Shown here: one piece after another, positions 11,570 through 24,066 of the stretch
Layout: each line of letters opens with the position of its first letter
Numbering within the stretch: the first letter of the stretch is position 1
Source: Chalara sp. BL73
Lineage: Eukaryota; Ascomycota; Leotiomycetes; Helotiales
NCBI GenBank assembly: GCA_918026815.1
Contig: CAKJVC010000201.1
Coordinates: 248,001 to 312,000 of the forward strand
DNA length: 64,000 nt
Direction of reading: 5' to 3'
Made by a program: the position numbers and the translations under genes
Notes under the pieces: model-generated
What the model saw: only the letters and a program-made list of their open reading frames with translations
Databases searched by the model: none
Told to the model about the DNA's origin: nothing

Positions 11570-14500
11570 TTTTGCGGTTATGACAGTTCTAGACCAGGAG
11601 CGGATGGGTTCCTTGTTGAAGCCTGGCTGAAGTGAGGAGGTGAGGATGGCAATATAGCTCGAGGCTTGGTCGTTCCTTTATACACCTGGCGCTCTGACGT
11701 CCAACGACATGATGATCACATCGGAAGTTGTTGTCGAACCATTCAGAGCAGGTTGATAGCGCATCTTGCACTTTCAATCCTGGAAATCCTTCATTTCTTG
11801 ATATTAACCTTCCTTAAACGTGCTCACTTCTAGCCAGTTGCCTCATACCGTTGGCCTCACCCACACCCAAGAGTTGAGGCATGTGTGTGTACCTGTCCAT
11901 GGAACAGCTTGCCGAACCTTCTAGCCTGTTGTTACATGGCACGATGCCATGCAATTGTCCTGCAGGTCGCCTCTCATTACTATCTGTACCACGGATTCTA
12001 TGGCTTTTGATAGGTGGCTGATTGCGGTGTCTTTAATTGCAGACCACTGATCCTCCTAAGCCATAGAGCTTCGCTTATGGTAGGATCATGTGGCGGGGAT
12101 GAAGGACTGCAAAGATCGTCACAACCAATGCTACACCTACTGCTCCCCAGCTGGGATACACCGTGTGGCGCATTGATGCCCCTGCTTGCTAGGAACCGCC
12201 TGCTTTTCTTCAGCGAAATAGCGCATGCAAGTCTGTGTCTAGAACACATGCCGGCACTAACGGTCCGCCAAGAATTTGACAGCTTAATTGTGCGCATGAT
12301 ATAGCTTCGGGGTTCGTTGCACCAGCTCCCACCCCTTTTCACTTTCCCGTCAAATCCACAAAACAAGCGAACCTATTGACGGTCATTTGGATCTGCAGAG
12401 CAAAGCGTAGTCTGCCACAGACATTTAGCGGGGAAGGATCGGCAGTCATCGCCAAGAGCCGTGTTAAGCAACGCCAAGATTGTCGTCGTATCCTATCATG
12501 AAGCTTAGTTGTAACCTCCCTATTCTGGCACTCATAAGGGCATCTTGGCGGAGCGATAATGTTGGTCGGATAAACATGCCTTTCTAGGTCGTCATGGTGT
12601 TTCATGTATCAATTGTGGATCTCTTTCAAGTTTGGTAAATATTGATTCATGCCTTCCCTTAGGCCTTCAACTGAGGCTGATTGCTACAATGGTCAGCAGT
12701 GTAAGATGTATAGGTGAAGTCAATGCTCAGGTTTAATAGCCTCACATTTTAGAACCAAGTTTGGTAGTTCAAGGGTCTAAGACAACGAGCACAAGCCGTT
12801 TCCACATGATTCCTGGTGTGAAATTCCAGAAAAGGCAACTGGGAGCTAAGGATCGCGGAACACACATTGCCACTAACGATAAACAACGACAGCATCGCGG
12901 AGATCCTGGGGAGAAACGGAACGTGGAGACAATTCTTGTGTGTATCTCCGGTAAGGAGCTCGCCGCCGGGCGATGATATGCAGCCGCTACCGGTTACCAG
13001 ATGTCCATCCGTGACGCGTCCTTTTGACCGTTAATGGGTGAATTAACTACTCTGGATAATCAAAGCGCTTGGCGACCTTTGGCTAGGGGAAAGAGAACTT
13101 GTGATTGTAGGCGGGAGTTGAGAACTATATACGGTGATCAGTTGAGTGTCGACGCAATATATAGGAGCAATTACACCATGATGTCCTTTATGTGTGTGCG
13201 CATTTGCATTATATGGCTGCGACTTAGATTTCTTAGCTTTCAAGACTCTGAAAGCTTGTTCCGAGAAGAATTTCAATTCTTGTGACTATCATGCCAGGGA
13301 AGTTCCTGCCCCTCCACTGCTGCAATCCTGCGAACCCCTCAGCAATGGGACAAGAGATAACTTAGTGGGGGTACAAGCCTTGGAGGAAGATAATTATTTG
13401 ACAAAGATTCAGGAAGGATTCCAAGGAGATTGCCTTCCACCAATTGTGAAGCAGATGAAACCGTGGTCCTTGCCTAAGCAGCCAAGAGCCAAGAGCCAAG
13501 AGCTAGGCAATCATATCAAGCTAGATGGCCGCTGTTGAACATGTGAATCTCTTATCAGGAGGTTGAGATATCCGGTCCTGCTTCCCCAAAGTGAAGCAAT
13601 AATGTGGGCAAACAACGAAGCAACATGAAGGGCTTCCGCTGTCTTTATGATGGTCCTATAGTCACGTGAGATTATGGGTCAGCCATCAAGGTGGCTTCTG
13701 AGCTACCTTTCTTGGCATAGTCTGTTAACATTATCCGACTGGTTTATGAGAGTACGAGAGGTAGAAGGGGGGTTAAAAAAGTGGCATAATTCTCATGACA
13801 TATCACAGCAATTTCTCGCCTGGTCGGTACAGTGAAAATAGACGACTTGGCCATTGCAAGTTTGAATGTTGGTAAAGTCACATATCTAGAAGCCCTGTAG
13901 AATTCGCAAGTCTAAGACATTCATAACTCTTAGTATTTTTTATATCACCTCTATATAGAGACCTGGAGTATATTTCATCAGATAGAGTATGTCTGATCGT
14001 CACTTTCGTGTGATATCCAGTGCAATGTCACCGAAACTGGTGGTGCCCGTATCAGAGAAGATTCTCTGCGCTAAGGCCTCACCGCGCACAATTATATATG
14101 GGATCAATTCACCCAGCGATACCTTCTGCTTCTTACATGATATTGATTTTTGAACGACCCATAAGCTAGTTTAATCCTATATGTTGCTTGAGGACAGCGA
14201 GGCAAATGGCCACATGCCTTTCGAACTCTGCGCGATGTGAAATTAAACAAGATATCTGGATCTCTGCTCCCGTGAGAGGCTATGGAACAGTGACCATATG
14301 TTAAAGATATTTCGCAAATAATAGTATTGATAATTATTTTATTTTTAGGAAGGGATCATACGGCCTGACTTAATATCAAGATAAGATTACACACAGGAAC
14401 TGTAGAACTAGTATACTTTATAACTTGCTGGCGGTTGGCAAGAGTGCCTGATTCAGCATATTGTTAGAAACTTGGAAGGTTAAATACCTCCCTATTTTGG

Positions 14501-15569
14501 TTTTCGGGTCCTGCCAAGGCTCGGTAAATAAAGGGGTGACCACAACAAAGTCAAAACATTAACATAACCACCTATTTGTGCAGAGTTAGAGCTGAACTGA
14601 GAATTTCACCAGAATTGGCTTGTAATTGCGGTGGAAGTGGTTCATGAATCGAAAATTACATTGTTGTGGACGCCTATATGAAAACATAGGGCGGGTGAGC
14701 ATGAGCTTTTAACTCGCGCCATACAAATAGCATTTATAGAAAGTAGAACAACCTCTCGCTTCCACAAGGAATTAAACTGAATAATTATGAAAACTGCATC
14801 TCCAGGGCGCGTTACACCAGAACCTACTCTTACTCAATCTAGTCCACAAGATTATTATAGAAACATTGTAATCAATATTCGTTTCTCAATAAATCGATTC
14901 GCTTCTAAGCTTACGTAAATCATCCATAAGACAAGTCTTCGCAATTAAGTAGACTCTGCTTTTATCGCGGTGCTGCTTCTGTGTGGCTGCCTCTATGTGG
15001 CTGCTTCTGTAACATTCTAAACAAACAAAACAAACAGTATAGATAAAGCTCTTTAATGCACCGAAGCCTATGGTCAGCCTAAATGAGTATGATAAATGTT
15101 CTATTCATTAAAAGTCAAGCTTAGGACTGGGATTTTCCTAATGAACTTGCAAAATACAGAACGGGTCGGATTTATGCTATTACCTAAGCACGTGTTTACC
15201 TTAAGGCGGCCAATCCATCCACATCATTCACTTAATACGTGAATAAATCACAAAAGCGGCCATCAGAGACCACAAAAACTTGAATTGACTAAAATTTAAA
15301 CTTAGCACTATATAATTCTCAGCGTTTTCCAGCTTCGAAATTCCATTTATCAACTTCTTCCCTCTGCCCAATTGCTGACAACGATCAACCACGAATTCTA
15401 CTCTTCTTTGCCCTTAATATCTCTTTCTAATTAAGTTTGAGTCTTGCCTTAAAGGCCCGTCTTCTTTGCGAGTATCCTGGCTGCCTTCTCGTCCACTATA
15501 AGCTCTCGTGCTTACAGCAACAACTTCCTTTTCTCAACCTTCATCCGTTCATTAACGCGACCCAATACA
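11570..15569. other. 4-kb AT-rich stretch without supported genes
   Basis: Many short frames occur on both strands (for example 12014-12304 + and 13194-13538 +), but none resembles a known family or joins through clear splice sites. From 13.6 to 15.5 kb the sequence is strongly AT-rich. A threefold 7-mer repeat lies at 13481-13501. The last 250 bases are pyrimidine-rich on the plus strand and probably form the promoter and leader of the RRM-like gene at 15570. Confidence 0.4.
13481..13501. repeat. Short tandem repeat, 3 x 7 bp
   Basis: Three exact head-to-tail copies of GCCAAGA, followed by a partial fourth. No associated gene is recognised. Confidence 0.8.
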
Positions 15570-16898
15570 ATGGAACATAAGAAGTTACGTAATATGTACT
15601 ATCCAGTCCATATCCGCCACGGCAAGTTCATCAGTAACTGTTTCTTCAACTAGCGCGCTCTAATATATCAGATGTAATAGGTGGTTGGTTCTGCACCCAG
15701 CTTCTGCCAGTGGCAGTTTCAAGCACTTCCATCGCAATGAGCGTCAACGATAATGGTATGATCATAGTAGGCAAGACTAGTTCAGTTCACTGACATTTAG
15801 AAAGTGTCTCGGACGTCTGCATATGTACGCCTGAGAGGCAACGCACCGGAATTCGTCTCACCTCAACATAGATATCAGCATTTGCCTGCACAAGTTGGAG
15901 CGGAACACCAAGTCCTTCTGCTAATGCAGCCCCCAGAGGTAGCGGCTCACTCAGATGTATCACCAGACTTGCAAAATTTGTCCAGCATAATCCCTATCCA
16001 TGCTTCGCATGCCCTGACGGTCACAGAGCCTAATAGCAACTATCGCTTCCAAAGCGCCGATGAACTTTACCCGGTTGAGCAGTACCACGGCCCAGCAGAG
16101 AGAACAGCCATCAGGCAATATTTTAATAGCTTCAAGTTCAAGCCCTCTGTACTTGCTATCGAACAAATACGCCTTGGTCAACCTGTTGCTGCCCTGCCTC
16201 CACAAGCTATACGATATCACCCCAACAGCACTAAGTCATCCACACTTTTCTTCAATCCTTCACGATCAAACTACAAGGGAGAAATGAACATCGATGAGAT
16301 GTGGATTCCAGAAAGGATGAACTGCAAGGTTTTCGTCACCGGTATTCCTGCAGTTGCGTCGCGCAAAGACATCTTCGCAGCTATTAGCGAAGGGAAGATT
16401 GTATCTCTTTCATACAATCCCCCACTTCGTGGGAAATTTAGCACCGCGGCTGCCTCGATTGCCTTTGCTACCCGCGAGTCCTCTGACAAATTCATTGCTC
16501 GGGCACAATCTGACGGACAGGGTGTATTCATTCGGGGGAGGCGCGTCAAAGCTGTCCGAAATCGAAGCAAGGCCGCACCACAAGATGAGATCGATGAAAT
16601 GCAAACCAGAATCATCCAGATTTATGGTCCTCCAGGCTTGATCAAGCTTGAAACTATTGTCTATGTCTTGCGGAAATTCATCAAGTTCGAGCTCGTCGAC
16701 GGTTTTGAGACTATCATTGAGGATGGACGGCGCACAACTGTTACGTTGGAGTTTGAGTCAATCATTGGGCAAAGCAGAGCTGCAGTGAAGTGCTTGTTGG
16801 CTCTGGCAGAAGAAGAAGGGGTAGACGGCAAGATCAAGGTTCAATATCTTGCAGACCCATGTGATCCCAATGGAAAGGCCCCTAGTTTGGTATCCTAG
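15570..16898 (+). CDS. RRM-like protein A (410 aa, 'DPC' family)
   Basis: Three exons fit in frame: 15570-15633, 15681-15755 and 15805-16898, with introns of 47 and 49 nt. The early part (YYPVHIR..., then WF) resembles the start of paralogue C (EYHIRPDG, WF), which supports this upstream start. The middle holds an RRM-like fold: KVFVTGIP as an RNP2-like strand, a helix (RKDIFAAIS), then AAASIAFATRESSDKF as an RNP1-like strand and helix. A second conserved block begins RIIQIYGPP and ends with YLADPCDP close to the C terminus. Related genes B and C and pseudogene D lie within 12 kb. I know the family only as uncharacterised fungal proteins. RNA binding is inferred from the RRM-like pattern, and the aromatic RNP residues are not all kept. 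Confidence 0.75.
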
Positions 16899-17747
16899 AC
16901 TTGTGTAAGGGCATCGTGTGAAAGGTACTTGGTGGCATAAAGGCTGGAGGTGGAGACATGAAATTGTGTAGAGTAATTTTTTCATGTCTCAGCTAATGGA
17001 AATACGGCTCTCTGTCTATCTAATTGAACTTTCAAGTGAGTCGATAGATATTACAGCTATTCAGCGATTTTCTTTCTCAAATTAGTCACGTCACTCAAGC
17101 CTAAGATAGAAACGGCGCAAGGTATTTACCCAGTAAAGCCAACGCGTAGTGCGTATGAATATTCAAGCCATAGCAAAGTGAAGCAGAGCGCGCGGAATAT
17201 CTAGAAATCCCTTCCAGACACGGTATAGCTAACTCAACGAACGTTTACCTTCATTATCTGTAATGGTCTAGAGATTCGAGGACTAGTGTGAGAGCAATTT
17301 AGGAAAATATATTTGCAACATCTAATCGCTGCTTCATGGAACCAAACAAGTTCGTGGATTTTGTAATTGTAGAGCGATGAAACCAGATGTCTACGAGGGG
17401 GAAGGAGTTCGAAGTTACCCGAAACTGGACTCTCTGCTTCTGCTAATCATTTTATGCAATGCTGGAAAGTCGTAGAGCTTTGCACTTTGCGACGCACTAC
17501 TGTTAAGCAGAGATTTCGTGTGTCTCACGAGCCAGTGGGCTTTATAAAGAAAGCTTATTTTCAGCTTCCCGGAAGGGCTATTTCCTGCAGAGCCGTGATA
17601 TTAGTAATTGGTGTAAATGCTTGATGTATAAACGCTAAATCCTATCTGTATCTCATTAATTCAACAATAAATTCAAAGTCTTCAAACAAATATTATTCCT
17701 CTTCAGAGACCAATTCCTAGTTCAGGACGAAAACACAATTATCAGCC
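16899..17747. other. Intergenic, AT-rich
   Basis: This lies between RRM-like gene A and the broken dehydrogenase. No frame with recognisable content. The last 100 bases resemble a leader sequence (CT- and A-rich) of the former dehydrogenase gene. Confidence 0.35.
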
Positions 17748-18904
17748 ATGAATTTGCACCCCGAGTATAATGCCAAAACTCCTGCCACGCAGGTCGCGAA
17801 AGCCTTCAGCAGCGAAAGCACAAACCGACATAGTAAGCACAATTGGGTCGAGCCCCTAAGAGAACTCCAATCTACCGACCATTATTTTTATTTTTTGAGA
17901 AATTTTGCCTCCAAATATTGATTGTCCCTTGCACTTCTATCATAGTCGTCGTGACTGGTATCTCTAAAAGGTCTATCGGCAAGCCACTGCAAAATCCCTA
18001 GCGTCTCAGTCCTCAGCCCTGCTTATTCTGGCTTCTTGTACGCCTTCTAGTCTTGAAGCTGTTGCGTCAGAGGTTCGCACTATGTACCCAACCGCTAAAA
18101 TTGAGACCATTTCGCTTGATCTCCTCTTGCAACAGTCGGCCCGCCGCGCGGCGGACGAGATTAAGGAATTAGTACCACAGATTAATATCATCAACAACGC
18201 GGCTATGATCCAACCCAAGCGCAGTACCTCCACTAGAGATATTAAAGAACAGTTCACAGCTAACCATTTGGGTGAACTACCAATATCTTTGCCGAAAATT
18301 CCTGGCCGAATGGATAGCAAGAATTGCCAACATGGCCGGCGAATCGCACTGCTCCAGTCCCATCCGCTGGAGCGACTTGAGCCTCGGGAAGAGTGACTCT
18401 GGGCTGCCTGAGTCGGAGGGCGGACCAGATGCCTTGCAGTTTAAATCTGTCGAGATGAAGCAAGTAGTTAACGGATACAATTGGTACCGCGCATATACGC
18501 AGAGCAAGACAGCCAATATCCTAACTATTGTGGCCTTGAACAAGAAGCTTGCAGGGAAGGTGGCTGCATATTGTCTCGATCAAGGAAGCAAAATAGAGTT
18601 ACCCGAATATCTATCAAGGATTTAGAGGAGGTTTATTGTTCTATGGCTCACTGATATTGGTGATCTTAACTAATGTCGTTAGGGAGCTTGATCCTGCTAT
18701 ACAGGGTGAGTGCAGCATGTTGCCCTTGGAGATGGTACTCTGAGTTCTGACGAGAAACGGTCATTGATTTGAATAGAGTATAAAGGGAATCCATACCTAT
18801 GTCACTGCCAGTTTGGGCATGCTGCTGAGTGGGCCACTGACGAGGAGAATGCCGAGAAGCTATGGAAGCTAAGCAGTGACCCCGTTGGACAGAAATTCCC
18901 CTAA
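17748..18904 (+). pseudogene. Short-chain dehydrogenase/reductase, broken
   Basis: The start is well kept: HPEYNAKTPATQVAKAFSS from an ATG at 17748. A probable intron (GTAAGC...CATAG) leads to VVVTGIS, the glycine-rich cofactor site. A one-base shift near 17990 moves the frame. The next segment reads LASQSSALLILAS, SLDLLLQQSARRAADEI and then INIINNAA (the NNAG-like motif). Further shifts and missing pieces follow. YRAYTQSKTANIL keeps the YxxxK catalytic pair, and the last segment, EWATDEENAEKLW, ends at 18902-18904. The parent was an extended SDR of the retinol-dehydrogenase-like fungal group, about 330 residues. With frame breaks and lost central sequence it cannot make a working enzyme. Confidence 0.8.
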
Positions 18905-19200
18905 ATCCATTCATTGGTTATGTTGTTTGTGCTAGTTCTGTTCAGCTCGCATTTGGGAGAGGTAGCCAAGTTAGTTGTGTGGTAGATTGTGGTATATAAT
19001 CCATACATCTTATTTAGGTGTAGTCGTGTCGAAGCTGCCGAGTGTGAGTTTTCTGCTGCGTGTTGTTTGTCGGATAGAAGGACGATCCTTTGTTATGTAC
19101 TTAGGCTCAGACATACGTATTTCTCATGTTCTATTCCGCTTTTTAATGTTTCAAATGTAATGGTAAAGCTAATTGTTGGAACGCATGTAACTAGTCACGT

Positions 19201-19239
19201 GAAGAGTTGTGGGTCCCTTTCGGGACCTACAACCTCTTC
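19201..19239. repeat. Long hairpin (17-18 bp arms, 4-nt loop)
   Basis: The left arm 19201-19217 pairs with the right arm 19222-19239 around the loop TTTC. There are 17 pairs, with one G-T wobble and one bulged C. A CACGT element lies just outside each arm (19196-19200 and 19244-19248), partly extending the symmetry. It could be a transcribed hairpin or a remnant of a small inverted-repeat element. Confidence 0.8.
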
Positions 19240-19365
19240 GCGACACGTAGCTTAGAATCAATCAAGACTTATCCAACAACCTCAACGAGCATTACGCATG
19301 AACACATGCGGCTGTGCCCTCAGGTTAAAGTATAGGCAATATCTATGACCCGGGTATTCCGACAC

Positions 19366-19390
19366 TAATGTTTACATCTAGTAAACATTA
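19366..19390. repeat. Perfect inverted repeat, 10-bp arms
   Basis: TAATGTTTAC at 19366-19375 is followed by a 5-base spacer and its exact complement at 19381-19390. It is AT-rich and could be a protein-binding palindrome or simply chance in AT-rich DNA. Confidence 0.85.
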
Positions 19391-20279
19391 ATTTTAACAA
19401 TGTTCATATATATATATATATGCCTCGGAGATTAACTTAATTTAAGAAACAACTTAAACATATAGTATTTAGATTAAGCAAAATGTAGATTTGACCCATG
19501 CAAGAGCTATAAATGGTGAAATGACCGATTTCATTAGTAGCTGTAAATGAAACTCACCGAAAATATCTCCTTCAAGCATCGTACCTTAATAACAAAGCAT
19601 CAAGTGACAAATAAATCGCTGAGAACTATACTCGGTATAGCACCTGAAGGCTCCAAGCTATTTCTAAAGCGAAAGCTGAAGGAGGCTTCGATTTTGACTT
19701 TGTTACCCGATTGTGATCGCTTGAGATGTACAAAACTGTCTTAATAGAACCAACAAACTCTGAACATGCATTTACGATCATCCAGGAACCAGAATCTTCA
19801 GAGTATCTCAGACCCTGAATGCCACGGTTTTTGCTTTCGAGCTAGTTAAGACTTTTCTTGAGAGGAACCTTCAATCGCGTTATAAAATTGATGTATAATT
19901 AGAAAGTGTTTGGCTTTATAGTACCGCTGGCGTCTCAAGTCATCAAGTGAAATGGAAATATTATTACAAGCTGCTTCCATATGGACTAATTGCATTCCGG
20001 AACTTAAACAAGAATGCACGGTAACACTTTCTGTTATCACTATACACATGTTGTCTCGACCCTTTGCTCATTCGCTCTGTTCTAATATGCTAAAAACTTC
20101 AAAAGAACTGCGTAATCAAATTCCTAATTGACCAGGCTAAGCACACTACGAGTTTCCCCGTCTGAAAGATTCATAATATTGGAAAGTCGCCTCTCTCGCA
20201 GCTATGTTCTTTACCCAAATGTTATGGTTGGCCGAATTAAATGTCTTTCCAGCCCACAGCCACCAAACTCATGTTTTAA

Positions 20280-21922
20280 CTACCATCTAAAAGCGCAAGG
20301 ATCAGGCTCATAGGACATGATGGCCCACAGAGTTGCGTTCCCTGAAGGTAAGCTCTTCCAAGCAGTCATGCATAACTGGGCTTGCTGAATGGAGCAAAAC
20401 CGGAATATCATAGGCTCGTTAGGTCCTCTTCCCAACTCCGTCCGCTCAATATCTGGCCAGCAAAATTGACTGAACCAACTCTTCCAAAATCTGTCATTTT
20501 GCTCATTGTTCGGGCTTCCAGATGTCATGTAAGGAGCCCAAGATCTGATACTCAAGATTCTGCTTGCAGTCGGCGCTAATGCTGACATTTTTGGCCATGC
20601 ACGACTTCCCTCATTATGATATGCCGCATATATTCTCTGTCCTCCAAACGCGAGACCGGCCAATCCATAGCTTTGTTCAATCAAGTTTTCTGCACCTCTG
20701 TGGGTCGTAAATACCACTTTAGCTGTTGAAAAAAGGTCGCTGGGGCTGCGTGGAGGCAACAAATGCAAACAAGCCACCTGTCCCGTATGGATGAGGTCAA
20801 ACAACTGATATTTTCTAATGTGGCGGGGTAAATTTGATAGCAGTACCGCACAGTTCTCATCACTGCTAACAAAGCCTGAGATTTTGCTGCAGTTGCATAA
20901 CTTCATCTGGAAACTTCCTCTGCTGACTGTACGTGTAGTAGCATTGCGAGCCCGGTATGCATTCTGTTGTGTTTGGTGCTCCTTGGCCATTTGCGTAAGC
21001 AGATCACTCCCCTTCGGCTCACCTATGTCGCTACCCTCCTCGCCATCGCCATTTCCTCCTTCGATGGTGCGCCCGTTATCTGTTCTACCAGAAAGAAGAT
21101 AGTCCATCACATTATCGCGAGGTACGGGTTGACCTTCGAACGGATATTGGTGGCGCATTGTCTGAGTGGGAGAAAATTGCTCGTGTTTGGCGGTATCTTC
21201 GGGGGCTCGTGGTGGTGGATTGAAGTCGACATTACTGAAGAGACTGGACCAAGTATTACTGATACCTGGATACTTTTCCTCATCGACAGTTGTACCATTC
21301 CCTTCTGTAAAAATGTGTAGTGGTCGACCAACGACCATGCTTGCCTGAGTGGGATTCATGGGAAAGTTCATTGACCCGAGAGTTGAAAATGCTCCTGAGG
21401 TCGAGGCAGTCATGATGTTGTTTGAACCTAAAGAGCTTTCCTCATGAAATGTATGCTGTGATATATGTCCAGGATTCATTAACAATTGTGGCAAGATCGA
21501 GAAGTCTTGCTGAGCTCGTGGCTTCTTGCCTATTAACAATTCAGCCGCATTCTGCATTCTGCATCAGTATCAACATGCGATCGAACTTACAAACTTGTCT
21601 GATTCTAGCCTCTTCTTCGTCTGAGTTGCTTGTGATATCCTGCCTAGCTCTCTTTCCTCTACTACGCTCCTGGTCTGCTGATTCTATGCAAGCGTTAGAA
21701 TTGTTCTGTTGCAATCAGCTAGATTGCGATTTAGCATTTGCTTGCCACATCGCCCTCACCATTTGTACCGTCAAAATTAGTCATCTCAATATCATTCATA
21801 TCTCTGTCAAAAAGCTCCTCCAATTCTGCTGCAGTGTATCGGCACTGTTGAACGATCATATTCTCTGGTACCATGCAATTTGCCATTGCGATTCTTTTCC
21901 TATTCCTGTTGTCGCCCTGCAT
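20280..21922 (-). CDS. RRM-like protein B (about 507 aa, 'DPC' family)
   Basis: A three-exon model fits: 21922-21760, 21683-21595 and 21551-20280. The first exon has 163 nt and ends in phase 1, exactly like exon 1 of paralogue C. Intron 2 uses a rarer GTTTGT donor (43 nt), so that junction is uncertain. The N-terminal half is polar and low in complexity, with a Glu/Asp-rich patch. The conserved part has CAVLLSNLPRHIRKYQLFDLI as the first strand and helix, then STAKVVFTTHRGAENLI as the RNP1-like segment. It ends with YEPDPCAFRW, the family motif at the very C terminus. The second block is more diverged than in A and C. No signal peptide or membrane segment. Function unknown, RNA binding inferred. 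Confidence 0.7.
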
Positions 21923-22768
21923 AGTGGATTTATTATTCGTAGTCTGGGGCTCTGGAAGGTGAAGTGGCGAAAGCTCTGGGGTGAAATGAAGTTGAGAAAT
22001 GCAGCGAAAGGTGACTCGGAAGAGTTATTTATGTTTCAAGGTAAATCAGGCGGCACGCTTAATAGATAGACAGAGAAGCTTCGTTGTATTTCCCCTGGAG
22101 TCTTCCAAAATCTTTTATTCTGTGCAGTTGGATTAATTTTACTTGGAGGTTGGTCTTCTCTGTGGTCATTCCAAGCTCTTTGTTTTTCTCAAAATTGTAA
22201 GATTTCGTTTCTTTTCTTAGGAACGGCTCCAGAATTATTATATTCTACTTGACGATCTGTGAAAATTATTTAGAAGATATGTGATATTTATACAATTGCA
22301 TCCTTCTATTTTGGTACTTTAGACACATGTCGTATCTCTTTGGTATGTGAGTTCTACTAAGAGATATTAAAATCATCAAGCGCGAAAATATTCTTGCTAT
22401 ACTATGTTTACCTGGAGAGTTCAGATTCAGGACTAAGAGCTTCAAATGAAACTCATGAATAGGTGCCTATTGTTATAACACAGATTTGGCATACAGACAT
22501 GGGATGCATTTGGACGTATTTCTTCTATTCTTTCCATATCATCTTTTGACTCTGAAAACTTCCTACGATGCACAATTTATGTGAATTTATACACAATCTG
22601 CTGTTTCTGTGTTCTGACAAGAATATAAAGAATGAATACATTTTGCGTCCACAGGAAATTTTTGTCAGCCTGCCAAATTACACTCGTCCCTACGTTCCTC
22701 AGAAGTGGCGTTACCTCTCAAACACCTAGTGTGCTCGTTTTGTTGTGAATATATTCTTAGATGTTGCC
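21923..22768. other. Intergenic between RRM-like genes B and C
   Basis: AT-rich and gene-free. It should hold the promoter of gene B (its start is at 21922, minus strand) and the 3' end of gene C. No repeat or RNA gene was recognised. Confidence 0.35.
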
Positions 22769-24066
22769 TTAGTAGAAGCTCTCTACAACCTCAGTAACTA
22801 TAACAGGAAGTCAGCTAGGAAATACCTATACTGTAGTTGATTGGAAACTTACGGCGAGGTGACAGAGGATCACAAGGATCAGGACCATATCGGACAGTAA
22901 TATGCGGATGGATCATTGCATTGCGTTCGAGAGCCAAAAAGCACGCTTCGGCTTGACCATCAATTCGTGCAAAGCGAAGCTCAATCATAGTTCTGCCCAA
23001 CTTAAAGCATTCTACCTTACGCGCATGCTCAAGTTGGAAAAGAGAGAAGCGCTGTAAGTATGACGCCCATGCGGGAATGGTCATCACTTCATCCGGACCT
23101 TCGATCAGTATCACACGAGTATGGCTACCGTGATATGGTAATTGACCGTGCCGGTTACTAGGGCTAGATTTTAGCCACCGCAATCCAAAACTTATAATAA
23201 AAAGGTGAGATGCCATCGGAGCGATGAAGGATATACTTACAATCTAACCTGAACAGACATGCCGCCCAGCTGAAGCCCAAATTGCTGATACTGCGCCATG
23301 AAAATCTGGCATCCTGGTAAGGTGGTGAAGATAAGCTTCGCAGCCTTAGTTGGGTGTTGTTGGTTTGGCTCCATCAAGTGGACACAGTAAACGGCACCTG
23401 TATTGATAACTGCGAAGATATCTGCCTCTGTGACGAATTCAGGAATACCTGTGATCCACAATGCGCAATTTTGACTATCCGAAAGCCCAGCTATTTGTTG
23501 CTGCCAGGCGCGAGATGTCTTACTGCCATGATAGTTATCTGCTTCCATCCGTTTTCCAGCGGTACTTGGTGGTCTGGGCACTTCAGGAAGTGAGTGATGA
23601 ATTCCTCGCCGAGCCTGTATCATGGAAGAAGGCGAAAAGCTATCAGGATTTGGAACCGCAGCCATGACAAGAGACGTTGGAGGTGGAGTGCCCGGCTCGA
23701 GACCAAAGCACTGAATGTGATAGATCTGTGCGTTGGCCCAGGCTCTCATTTCCTCGACCTGCATGGTATAGCATCTCAACTTGAAATCAATTGCAGGAAC
23801 CAATCCGAAAGACACTTGGTCGCGTATGTAATTGTCTACTTGAGGGTAGGCTAACGGTCGTCAATTGATTGTGAGTTACGTATGAGAGATAGATGAATCT
23901 TACACGTCTTGAGAATACTGCACATCCGCTCAGCTCGCTGAGTGACGGCAGTCAATGCCCGCTCAGGGAGCACTGAATAGTCTGGAACAGAGAACCAAGA
24001 AGTTCCATCAGGCCGAATGTGATACTCCGCGTAGAGGTCGCGGAAAATAAATCTGTCGTCGGACAT
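22769..24066 (-). CDS. RRM-like protein C (370 aa, 'DPC' family)
   Basis: Four exons join in frame: 24066-23904, 23850-23241, 23163-22853 and 22797-22769. All donors are GTAAGA or GTAAGT, and the last intron has a CTGAC branch site. The N terminus (FRDLYAEYHIRPDGTSWF) resembles that of A. The RRM-like part reads NCALWITGIPEFVTEADIF, then NTGAVYCVHL and KAAKLIFTTLPGCQIFM, with an intron just after VQVR. The second block starts RVILIEGPDEV and leads to VRYGPDPCDPLSP. If the last intron is retained, the protein ends slightly differently, at 22815. This is the best-preserved member of the cluster and the closest to pseudogene D. RNA binding is inferred from the fold pattern only. Confidence 0.78.

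Larger units (their letters stand above)
18905..20279. other. Intergenic with inverted repeats
   Basis: No gene supported. It contains a strong hairpin (19201-19239), a perfect short palindrome (19366-19390) and an AT dinucleotide run just after it (about 19406-19422). Several frames at 18975-19255 and 19547-19744 are short and look like nothing known. Confidence 0.4.
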
